Shown here in pieces: positions 56,979-64,000 of a DNA stretch of 64,000 nucleotides. A model generated the notes under the pieces. The model had not been told where the DNA came from. It made no database searches and saw only the letters and a program-made list of their open reading frames with translations. Source of the stretch: Enterococcus mundtii (GTDB taxonomy: Bacteria > Bacillota > Bacilli > Lactobacillales > Enterococcaceae); NCBI RefSeq assembly GCF_002947535.1, contig NZ_PUAP01000016.1, positions 45,938 through 109,937 of the forward strand, written 5' to 3'. Positions within the stretch are counted from its first letter, which is position 1, and every line of letters begins with the position of its first letter. The position numbers and the translations under genes are program-made.

Positions 56979-58680
56979 AGCGTTGTAGTAAGGAAGTATG
57001 TTTGCTTGAACGAAACTGTTGCGGTTTTTCTTGGAGGACTCGCTTGATATTCTCTACTTTTGCTTGTCGCTTAATTTCTTGTTCTATTTGTTTGAAATTT
57101 TTTAGTTTCTCCATATCCTTTTTTCGTTCACTGATTTTTTTTATTCTCATTTTATCATTGCGCTTTGAGAGGACTCGGACTGCCTCTATACTTACCCCAT
57201 GTTTCATGGCATTAGTGACCTTATCAAGATACACACTATCTGCAAGGATCGCTGATTTTTGTTCATCTGTAATTCTGCGTTTCTTGTTAGATAGTCTTGT
57301 CATTTTTTTCATTGATTTTCTCTTACTAATGACTAATGATTTTTTTACCGAAAGTAGCTTCGCAATTTGACTGTTTGTTTTTCCTTCCCGAATCATCCGC
57401 TTAACATCCTGCGTTTGCTCCTCCGTCAAATAACTATTCGTCCGTCTTTTGATATTGGGATAGTTTACTAAATCCGCTTGAAACATGATTTGATAAATAT
57501 TTGTCGCATTTGTGTTGAATTGCTTTGCGACATCTTTTGTTTTCTCCCCATTATTAAGCTTCGTTAAAAGCAGGTGATTTCTAATTGCATAAGTTTTATT
57601 GTGATCCAAGTTAAGAGAGACGCCAATATCGGCCATTGATTTCCCATTTTTTAATCCTTCCATAAATTTAGCATATGTTTCAGCTGAAAAAGCCGGCAGT
57701 GGTTCAGTTTTATTCCCTTGCTTATCTTTTTTCATAGGCTGTTGCACTGCCTTATTTTGGTAAACAATTTTCTGAAGTGCAGTAGTTTTCATATTGAACT
57801 TTCTAGCTAAGACGCTCGCTTTGATTCCATCTTCGCGATAATACAAAATTCGCTGATTCCTAAGTTTTCTCAGTTCATCAGCAGGCGTATAAAATCGCTC
57901 GCTGATTTCTGCTAATGGTTGCTTTTTCTCGAATGCTTGTTCAATATGACGAGTACGTGTCCGAATAACAAATTTTTGGTTGATATTCAATTGCTGGGCA
58001 ACCACTCTTGTTGGCTTTCCTTGTTCTAAGCTCGCGACAATTGCTTGTTCTTGTTGATTGATATTTTTTAGCCATTTCTTACTTTCTTTTGTGACATGAC
58101 TTTGCAAAGCAAGTGGTTGGCTGATTTTCTGTCGAATACGTAAAACATCTTCAACTGATAAATGAAAAGTATTGGCAACATCTTCTGGATGGGTCATTTG
58201 TAATCGTCTTAAAATGGCTTGCTCGCGTATTTTTTCTACACCACTCTCTGTCAATCTCCACCTATGTGCGACTTCTTTGATACTCACTTTTTGGACTAAC
58301 TTTTTCTCGATCGTATGATTTCGAATAGCAAGTATCTGTTGACGCTCCATATGTAGATTTTTAGCAAGATCAGTCTTCGAAGCACCATTTATTAAATGAT
58401 TATTGATATAGGTATTGCGCACCTCACGAATTTGGTCTAACGACATATTCAATTGGTGAGCGATTACTTCCATACGAGTCCCTTTTTTAATTTGTCGTAT
58501 AACCTCTCTCTTTATAACGAATCTGACTTGCCAAAGAGTTAGGTGGTGTTTTTTTATGATATATGTGTTCGTTTTACAATGTCTTAATTCTGCTAATACG
58601 TCTTGTTTTTTTTTAATTGCTTGCGTACGTAATTGAAATCTTCTTTTGGATGTTACTACCTGCTTTTCATGATCACTCAT
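56977..58680 (-). CDS. HTH-array protein 1 (eleven 32-residue helix-turn-helix modules)
   Basis: The 567-residue, strongly basic protein consists almost wholly of repeated modules of the form IxxxLxxGxsxxxVAxxLxLsxxxVxxIRNxx. Five modules run without a gap from ~28 to 186, where Ala74/106/138 and Arg88/120/152 are exactly 32 residues apart. After a ~27-residue linker there are three more (~214-309), then a linker, two more (~338-401), the block PNIKRRTNSYLTEEQ and a further module. A charged, coiled-coil-like tail ends the protein. Each module fits a trihelical homeodomain-like HTH. The ATG follows AGGAGG, and no signal peptide or membrane segment is present. I do not recognise a described family. 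It and its tandem partner at 58848 share every module in order. Nucleic-acid binding is inference. Confidence 0.75.
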   Translation of the reverse strand: MSDHEKQVVTSKRRFQLRTQAIKKKQDVLAELRHCKTNTYIIKKHHLTLWQVRFVIKREVIRQIKKGTRMEVIAHQLNMSLDQIREVRNTYINNHLINGASKTDLAKNLHMERQQILAIRNHTIEKKLVQKVSIKEVAHRWRLTESGVEKIREQAILRRLQMTHPEDVANTFHLSVEDVLRIRQKISQPLALQSHVTKESKKWLKNINQQEQAIVASLEQGKPTRVVAQQLNINQKFVIRTRTRHIEQAFEKKQPLAEISERFYTPADELRKLRNQRILYYREDGIKASVLARKFNMKTTALQKIVYQNKAVQQPMKKDKQGNKTEPLPAFSAETYAKFMEGLKNGKSMADIGVSLNLDHNKTYAIRNHLLLTKLNNGEKTKDVAKQFNTNATNIYQIMFQADLVNYPNIKRRTNSYLTEEQTQDVKRMIREGKTNSQIAKLLSVKKSLVISKRKSMKKMTRLSNKKRRITDEQKSAILADSVYLDKVTNAMKHGVSIEAVRVLSKRNDKMRIKKISERKKDMEKLKNFKQIEQEIKRQAKVENIKRVLQEKPQQFRSSKHTSLLQR

Positions 58681-58754
58681 TTATAGTTTCCTCCTAGCTA
58701 ATTTGTTTGACTCTCTCGTTCTAGGAATATTTCTTTGATCTATTTTTTTAATAT

Positions 58755-58795
58755 ATAATAAAAAGAAATGAAGACAATGAGTCTAACTCATCTTG
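58755..58795 (-). promoter_or_regulatory. Possible promoter of HTH-array 1
   Basis: On the minus strand TTGTCT and TATATT are spaced 16 bases apart, within the 167-bp gap between the two array genes and ~75-100 bases before the start at 58680. This suggests that array 1 has its own promoter, although read-through from array 2 is also possible. End positions are approximate. Confidence 0.4.
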
Positions 58796-58847
58796 ATCAA
58801 AAAGAGTGAGTGTGCTCTTTAGAATCCTTTCCACTCTTCGCTTCTAT

Positions 58848-60551
58848 TCATTCACGTTGTGTAATCAATTTCGTTTTTACCATTTTTTCTCTTTGAATGA
58901 TTTGCTGGATATTGCGGATCTTCGCTTCTTTCTTCACCTTAGCCATTAGCGCGTCAACCTTTTGTAGGTCTTTCATTTTTGCTGTTTTTTGTCTTTCTTG
59001 GATTTCTTTCCCCTTGATTTCTTCAAACCTAGTAGTCAAGACGCGGATAGTCGACTCACTAACTCCTGATTTCGAAGAATTCACAAATGGGTTCATGTAG
59101 TTTAGGTCTTGCATGATCTGTTTTTTCTGTTCCTTTGTGACTCGATGCTTCATCTTGATTGTTCCTTTTTGCGATTTCATTTTGGTATTCACCGATCTGA
59201 CCAACGAGTCTTTGATACCTAGCACTTCAGAAATTTCTTTGATCGTCATTTTGCGATTGATGCAATTTATTACTGTTTTCACTTGTTCAGGTGTCAAATA
59301 ATCTAAAGTACGACGCTTGATATTTGGAAATTCTGCCAAATTTGCTCGGAAAATAACTTCACGAATATTTTTGACATCCATTTTGAATTCATCCGCAATC
59401 GCTTGAGTGGATTCCCCACGGTTCAATTTTGTTAATATCTCATGATTTCTCACTTTATAGATCAGCGGAACGATTACCCCTAATTCTTTTCCCAGAGCCT
59501 TCGTTATTTTAGTTTCTTTGATTCGTTTCAGAATTTCTCGTCTTGTTTCATCAGATACTATTGAAATATCAAATGTTTTTCGAGAGCTTGCTGTAGTATG
59601 GTCAAGTTTACTAGAAGAATTATTTCGACATACAATCGATCCAACTCTGGATAACGACACATTAAATCTTTTTGAAAGAAGACTACTTGTCTTCCCTTGA
59701 TCGCTTTGTATCAATAGACGAACATCTCTCAGTCGATAGAGTTCCTCGATTTCAATGTGGAAACGCTGACTGATTTCTTGACCAGTATGTCCAGCTTCGA
59801 ATGATTTTTCGATTTCACGATTACGGATATCGATGACCGTTCGTTGACTGATCGTTAATTCTCGGGCAACAGTTTTTGTCGGTTTTCCTTCTTCAAGTAA
59901 CCTTAGCACCTTCGCTTTGCGTTCTTCTAATTGATCCAAGAGATTTTTAATCGCTACGGACGACTCTTTTGTCTTACTATTTGATTCTAGCGAACGTTGC
60001 TTGATCAAAAATATTTGTTCCATTGATAAATTAAAATCTCTGGAAATTTCTTCAGGATGTTGTTCTTTCAATCGTTCGATAATCTGTTCATTTCTGATCG
60101 AACGGACTTTATTGACTGTTAACTGTGAATCTTTTGCTACTTCTTTTAAACTCGATCCTTTTATCAATTCAATGGCGATCCTTTTATTACGAATCTGTAG
60201 GATTTGCTTTTCACTCATCTGTAATTCAGCTGCTAATGCTGCAATCTCTCCATTTCTTGATAATGTGGTATAAATATAATCATCTCGATACCTACGAACT
60301 TGCGGAACTGTCAATTTCAACCTATAGGCAATTATTTTTTGCCTTTGTTGCCGGATGACTTCTTGAATAGCAAGCTTTTTCTTGGTTGTATAAAGACGTT
60401 CTCTACTGATTTGGTACTTGTTCATGATGTCTTTCTCCAACTGACCTGATACCAAATCACGATAAATGGCTTGATCACGTTTTTCTTTTAGTAGTCTCGT
60501 GGGATATAGCTCATCTATTTTTCGTTTCTTATTTTTATGTACTTCTTCCAT
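58848..60551 (-). CDS. HTH-array protein 2, tandem paralogue of array 1
   Basis: This protein is also exactly 567 residues long and co-linear with array 1. Ala75/107/139 and Arg89/121/153 mark 32-residue modules, a Ser/Lys linker follows the fifth module, and modules 6-8, 9-10 and 11 appear at the same places. The block PNIKRRTLDYLTPEQ and the RVTKEQKKQIM segment match ITDEQKSAI in the partner. The two sequences are diverged (perhaps a third identical by eye), so the duplication is not recent. The ATG follows GAGGAGG and is preceded by its own promoter with a palindrome. It lies downstream of whiA, behind a strong terminator. Residues at the predicted recognition helices differ between modules, which would suit a multi-site binding protein. 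Function is unknown. Confidence 0.75.
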   Translation of the reverse strand: MEEVHKNKKRKIDELYPTRLLKEKRDQAIYRDLVSGQLEKDIMNKYQISRERLYTTKKKLAIQEVIRQQRQKIIAYRLKLTVPQVRRYRDDYIYTTLSRNGEIAALAAELQMSEKQILQIRNKRIAIELIKGSSLKEVAKDSQLTVNKVRSIRNEQIIERLKEQHPEEISRDFNLSMEQIFLIKQRSLESNSKTKESSVAIKNLLDQLEERKAKVLRLLEEGKPTKTVARELTISQRTVIDIRNREIEKSFEAGHTGQEISQRFHIEIEELYRLRDVRLLIQSDQGKTSSLLSKRFNVSLSRVGSIVCRNNSSSKLDHTTASSRKTFDISIVSDETRREILKRIKETKITKALGKELGVIVPLIYKVRNHEILTKLNRGESTQAIADEFKMDVKNIREVIFRANLAEFPNIKRRTLDYLTPEQVKTVINCINRKMTIKEISEVLGIKDSLVRSVNTKMKSQKGTIKMKHRVTKEQKKQIMQDLNYMNPFVNSSKSGVSESTIRVLTTRFEEIKGKEIQERQKTAKMKDLQKVDALMAKVKKEAKIRNIQQIIQREKMVKTKLITQRE

Positions 60552-60588
60552 AATGGCTCCTCCTCCTCACTATCACTGATTTACATTC

Positions 60589-60612
60589 ATTATAAGCACC
60601 TAAAATCTAGGT
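60589..60612 (-). promoter_or_regulatory. Promoter of HTH-array 2 with palindrome in the spacer
   Basis: TATAAT at 60594-60589 (minus strand) lies 38 bases before the array 2 start. Immediately upstream, a perfect inverted repeat ACCTA-N5-TAGGT at 60598-60612 occupies the -35/-10 spacer, the position expected for a repressor site. The -35 itself is poor. Autoregulation by the array proteins is a possible but untested reading. Confidence 0.5.
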
Positions 60613-60634
60613 TCATGCCCATTTTTGAGGAAAA

Positions 60635-60715
60635 GAAAAAAAAGTGGTCTGACATTTGTTTTCTGCTTCGATGAAATGTTTAGCCATCGAAACCGATACA
60701 AATAAGTCAAACCAC
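60635..60715 (-). terminator. Compound hairpin terminator of rapZ-yvcK-whiA
   Basis: GTGGT.TGAC.T.TTTGT pairs with ACAAAT.AGTCA.ACCAC over ~17 bp. The loop forms a second stem, TTCGATG/CATCGAA. On the minus strand about nine T follow at 60643-60635. It separates the whiA operon from the array genes. Confidence 0.8.
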
Positions 60716-60766
60716 ATAGACTGCTTTTTTATAAATCATCCAAATTAAAATAAATGTCATTACTCC

Positions 60767-61702
60767 TTAGGATGCTTGTTCCTTTAATTTTTCAGCAAAT
60801 TCGTTGATTTTACGAATCCGATGGTTGATCCCTGATTTTGAGATCGCCCCAGACGGGATCATCTCTCCCAGTTCTTTTAAACTGACCTCAGGATGTTGCA
60901 AGCGTAATTCAGCAATTTCTTGTAGCTTTTCCGGAAGTGCTTGTAATCCCACTCGTGCTTCGATCAATTCAATATTTTCAATTTGCTTTGATGCTGCATC
61001 AATGGTTTTGTTCAGGTTAGCCGTCTCACAGTTGACTAAACGGTTCACTGAATTTCTCATATCACGCACGATCCGTACATCTTCAAAGCGCAACATCGAA
61101 TTTGTTGCCCCGATCAGAGTCAAGAAATCAGCAATCTTTTCGGCTCCTTTTAAATAAGAGATATAGCCATTACGTCTTTCTAATGTACGGGCGTGTAAAC
61201 CATAGTAATTCAACATATTACAAATATCTTGGTTATGTTGTTCGTAGATCGAATAAATCTCTAAATGATAACGACTTGTTTCCGGATTATTGACTGAACC
61301 CGACGCCATAAATGCGCCACGTAAATACGAACGCATCTTTTGCGCATTTCCCATGATCTCATCGGAAACATGCCCATTGAACATCATGCCATCCATGATA
61401 TCTAGATCCATCAATACATTTTTCGTTCCTTGTTTCAAGCGAACGATGTAAACATTATTCTTTTTTAATTTCATTTTCTTACGTACAAGCAGTTCACTTC
61501 GTACTTGATAATGATCTTTTAAAAGTGAGTAGATCCGTCGAGCAATTGCGGCGTTTTCTGTCTGTACATTCAAGATGAATTGTTGGTTGACGATCCCCAG
61601 TGAGCCATTCATTCGTAATAATGCGGCTAATTCCGCTTTTGCATGCTCTCGATGGACTTCTAAACCAGTCAATTCCTTCTTGACTTCAGCTGCAAATGAC
61701 AC
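60767..61702 (-). CDS. whiA: WhiA, LAGLIDADG/HTH DNA-binding protein
   Basis: The 311-residue protein has an N-terminal LAGLIDADG-like domain without nuclease residues ([15 protein letters not shown] ... [27 protein letters not shown]). A C-terminal HTH follows ([30 protein letters not shown]). In Firmicutes WhiA binds DNA and influences cell division and chromosome segregation. The start is GTG at 61702 with AAAAGGAGG upstream. It is the third gene of rapZ-yvcK-whiA. Confidence 0.97.
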   Translation of the reverse strand: MSFAAEVKKELTGLEVHREHAKAELAALLRMNGSLGIVNQQFILNVQTENAAIARRIYSLLKDHYQVRSELLVRKKMKLKKNNVYIVRLKQGTKNVLMDLDIMDGMMFNGHVSDEIMGNAQKMRSYLRGAFMASGSVNNPETSRYHLEIYSIYEQHNQDICNMLNYYGLHARTLERRNGYISYLKGAEKIADFLTLIGATNSMLRFEDVRIVRDMRNSVNRLVNCETANLNKTIDAASKQIENIELIEARVGLQALPEKLQEIAELRLQHPEVSLKELGEMIPSGAISKSGINHRIRKINEFAEKLKEQAS

Positions 61703-61735
61703 GTTATCCGCCTCCTTTTCACAAAATTTTTCCTT

Positions 61736-62734
61736 TTATTGCTTTGAACCAAAGACGATGCGGAATAGTTCTTCGACTACCTTTTCGCCATCATGGAAGA
61801 CCCCGCCATTTTTCAACTCTAAAAAGTCTGTCGAGATGACACGACAGTTTTCTTCTCTTAAGCCATTAAAATCATGAGCTACTTGGACGAGATACTCATC
61901 ATAGATTTCCGGGTCCATGTAATCTTTTGGTACTTTTTCTGTATTGACTAAGACAGTATCGATAAAGGGTTGGTCTAAATGCTGATGCAGCACACGAATA
62001 TGGTCAGCATCTGAAAAATGTTCTGTTTCCCCTTTTTGTGTCATGATATTACAAATGTACACGACCTCTGCTTTCGTTTGAAGCATGGCTTCCCCAACTT
62101 CTGGTATAACTAAGTTAGGAAGAATACTCGTGAACAAGCTTCCCGGACCTAAGACGACCATATCTGCTTCCATGATCGCAGAAACGACTTTGCGCCCTGC
62201 TTTGGCTTCACTTTCGTCTTCTGTATTACGCACGAATACCCGATCGATCGTTTTGCGGTCAAGAGCGATTTTAGATTCTCCGATCGCTGTCGTTCCATCT
62301 TTGAAGACCGCATGTAAAGTCAATGGCGTTTCAGAAGAGGGATAGATATGTCCATCCACGTGCATCATTCGAGACAATAGTTGCACTGCTTCATAAGTAC
62401 TCCCTCTCATTTCAGCGACTGCCGCAATGATCAAATTACCAATGGTATGATTGGCTAAAAATTGATCTTCTTTTTTGAAACGGTACTGAAAGATATCTTC
62501 GTAAAATTGCGGCATATCAGATAGCGAGACTAAGACATTTCTTAAATCTCCTGGTGGTGCCATCGCAATCGATTGACGGATCTCACCACTACTGCCACCA
62601 TCATCTGCGACGGTCACGATTGCTGTGATATCAGCGCCTTGATTACGTAGACTCTTCAAAATAACAGGTAAGCCTGTACCGCCTCCGACTACAACGATTT
62701 TGGGTTTTCGAATTCGGTAAGTTTTCATCTTCAT
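61736..62734 (-). CDS. yvcK: YvcK/GlmR gluconeogenesis factor
   Basis: The 332-residue protein has the CofD-like Rossmann fold with [16 protein letters not shown] near the N-terminus, [13 protein letters not shown] and the PGDLRN motif. In Bacillus it binds UDP-GlcNAc and stimulates GlmS, which is notable here because glmS and glmM lie 12-15 kb away. Its ATG overlaps the rapZ stop by four bases, and whiA follows after 33 bases. Confidence 0.95.
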   Translation of the reverse strand: MKMKTYRIRKPKIVVVGGGTGLPVILKSLRNQGADITAIVTVADDGGSSGEIRQSIAMAPPGDLRNVLVSLSDMPQFYEDIFQYRFKKEDQFLANHTIGNLIIAAVAEMRGSTYEAVQLLSRMMHVDGHIYPSSETPLTLHAVFKDGTTAIGESKIALDRKTIDRVFVRNTEDESEAKAGRKVVSAIMEADMVVLGPGSLFTSILPNLVIPEVGEAMLQTKAEVVYICNIMTQKGETEHFSDADHIRVLHQHLDQPFIDTVLVNTEKVPKDYMDPEIYDEYLVQVAHDFNGLREENCRVISTDFLELKNGGVFHDGEKVVEELFRIVFGSKQ

Positions 62735-63615
62735 GAGCGATTCACCGTCTCTTTACGCTTATCTTTGTCACGATGAGTCACGTTGACTTTATAGCTTTCA
62801 CTAAGCGCCTGAGATAATCTTTCTGTCAAAGCAACCGAACGGTGTTGCCCACCTGTACAGCCGATTGCTACGGTCAAACTGCTTTTTCCTTCTTTGATAT
62901 ATCCTGGCATGACTGTTTTTAATAGATCAAGAAATTTCAAATAAAACAATTCTGTTTCGTCAAAGGACATCACGTAATCATATACTGGCTTGTCTTTCCC
63001 AGTCAATGGTCTTAGATCTGCGATATAATGAGGATTCGGTAAAAAACGAACATCCATCACAATATCTGAGTCGATCGGTAACCCATATTTGAAACCAAAC
63101 GAAACAAACTCGATCCGAAACCCTTGATCATCTTTTGTTTTAAAGGTTTGATTGATCTTTTCACGTAGTTGTCGTGGGGTTAAAGTCGTCGTATCAACAA
63201 TGACAGAAGCTTGTGCTTTGATGTCATTTAAAATTGCTCGTTCTTTACGAATGCCCTCTGTTACTAGACCATCCATCGCCATCGGATGGGTTCTTCTAGT
63301 TTCCTTGTACCGAGCAACCAGTTCTTCGTCAGAGGCATCTAAAAATAAGACAGAGGTATCGATGAAATTTGTATTTTCGATCTCGATCAACATACTTTGG
63401 ATCTCATCAAAGAAAGCTCGTGAACGTAGATCCACACCAAGTGCCATCTTTGTGACTTTCCCAGACTCCTTGATCAGTTCCCAAAATTTAGGGATCAGTG
63501 TTGGGGGCATATTATCGATACAAAAGTACCCCATATCTTCAAAACTTTGAATTGCCACAGTTTTACCTGCACCGCTCATTCCTGTAATGATTACTAGTTC
63601 TAAATTATCAGCCAT
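62731..63615 (-). CDS. rapZ: RNase adapter / nucleotide-binding protein RapZ
   Basis: The 294-residue P-loop protein has Walker [11 protein letters not shown] at residues 10-19, the DNMPP motif after FCIDN, and a C-terminal domain with [13 protein letters not shown]. In E. coli RapZ controls GlmS mRNA by presenting a small RNA to RNase E. In Gram-positive bacteria its role is less clear. The ATG follows GGAGG. It is the first gene of rapZ-yvcK-whiA. Confidence 0.95.
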   Translation of the reverse strand: MADNLELVIITGMSGAGKTVAIQSFEDMGYFCIDNMPPTLIPKFWELIKESGKVTKMALGVDLRSRAFFDEIQSMLIEIENTNFIDTSVLFLDASDEELVARYKETRRTHPMAMDGLVTEGIRKERAILNDIKAQASVIVDTTTLTPRQLREKINQTFKTKDDQGFRIEFVSFGFKYGLPIDSDIVMDVRFLPNPHYIADLRPLTGKDKPVYDYVMSFDETELFYLKFLDLLKTVMPGYIKEGKSSLTVAIGCTGGQHRSVALTERLSQALSESYKVNVTHRDKDKRKETVNRS

Positions 63616-63740
63616 CCGTGTGGCCTCCTCTCTCGTTCTCCTATAAAATTATATCATCCCGGGCGTATCATTGCTAGTTCGAATTCGATTTCTTTGGTTT
63701 TTATTCAAAGACTGTGAATCAAAAATAAAGGACTTCAAAA

Positions 63741-63913
63741 TAAGCGCGAAAAGTGAGGGGGACATTAGTCCTCTCGCATATTCTAAAACCGAATAAACGA
63801 GAGAAACAGAAAGCATCTCTTCGGAAATAAGGCGCCATCCACAAAAATTTGATGAACAAATTTCGTGGATGGCGTCTTATTTCTCGAGGCTAAACACTTC
63901 TGTCCCGACCTCT
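63741..63913. repeat. Intergenic repeat element, copy B
   Basis: This ~173-bp element is homologous to 5285-5478 along its length, with the same order of conserved blocks. Its inner palindrome at 63825-63882 has the stem AAATAAGGCGCCATCCAC, and the loop TTGATGAACAAA matches TTGAAGAACAAT of copy A. Terminal inverted repeats like those of copy A are not clear here. It separates rapZ from the gene ending at 63953. The rest of the gap (63616-63952) holds nothing else I can identify. Confidence 0.7.
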
Positions 63914-63952
63914 GATTGACCATTGATACGAACGAGTCAACTCGTCAGAACA

Positions 63953-64000
63953 TTAGTCTTTGTTTAAATTACGCAATAATTCATCGATGTGGTTACCATA
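63953..64000 (-). CDS. 3' end of a gene running in from the right edge
   Basis: On the minus strand 15 codons ending in NHIDELLRNLNKD and a TAA stop are open to the window edge. In Firmicutes the gene before rapZ is often uvrA, but the fragment is too short to confirm this and does not clearly match a UvrA tail. Confidence 0.35.
   Translation of the reverse strand, partial: YGNHIDELLRNLNKD

Noticed and set aside
56977..60551. Treating the HTH-array genes as transposases or recombinases
   Set aside because: Transposase HTH repeats come as one or two modules before a catalytic domain. No catalytic domain, inverted repeats or target duplications are seen here.

Overview
The window looks like chromosomal DNA of a low-GC Firmicute, most likely an Enterococcus. 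The reasons are the gatCAB-dagK-rlmD block behind pcrA-ligA, the cdaA-cdaR-glmM cluster facing a ribozyme-controlled glmS, a rapZ-yvcK-whiA block, strong GGAGG ribosome-binding sites, LPKTN-type sortase signals and families of secreted pectate-lyase-like surface proteins. The species cannot be fixed from the sequence alone. Almost all genes are on the minus strand. I saw no rRNA, tRNA, CRISPR array, complete insertion sequence or prophage.

Layout. (1) 1-5160: an operon for a secreted CYTH-like protein, an Fbp/AEP-type ABC importer and a cytoplasmic phosphoesterase. Its promoter carries four TTnACW boxes exactly 11 bp apart, as in PhoP-activated promoters, so this is probably a phosphate-starvation scavenging operon. 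(2) 5285-5478: a repeat element with a second full copy at 63741-63913 and a core-only relative at 37761-37807. (3) 5633-13202: an AT-rich accessory island. Seven tightly overlapping minus-strand genes (class V aminotransferase, HIT protein, MazG-like pyrophosphatase, two glycosyltransferases, HAD phosphatase, lone PTS EIIC) face a divergent Rgg/MutR-type regulator. I cannot match this set to a described pathway. A decayed gene remnant follows at 13429-13623. (4) 13780-23966: core genes rlmD, dagK, gatB, gatA, gatC, ligA, pcrA. (5) 24237-33622: three transcription units for surface proteins, with three paralogous ~735-residue pectate-lyase-like proteins, two small LPxTG proteins without visible signal peptides, one small secreted protein and one membrane protein. 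(6) 34026-37642: fructose PTS operon fruR-fruK-fruA. (7) 37893-46350: an unknown 441-residue protein, a 49-residue small protein, ysxC, clpX, tig, a TPR protein, an RDD protein, sppA and a small hypothetical. (8) 46476-52219: glmS with its self-cleaving ribozyme, convergent with cdaA-cdaR-glmM, linking amino-sugar supply and c-di-AMP. (9) 52387-56901: pyruvate:flavodoxin oxidoreductase nifJ and a cytoplasmic DsbA-like protein. (10) 56977-60551: two tandem 567-residue proteins, each built of about eleven 32-residue helix-turn-helix modules in the same order. (11) 60767-63615: whiA, yvcK, rapZ, then the end of another gene at the right edge.

The best candidates for undescribed biology are the paired HTH-array proteins, the Rgg-linked seven-gene cluster, and the PhoP-box operon with its secreted CYTH-like protein. 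These are readings by eye. No database search or structure prediction was possible.
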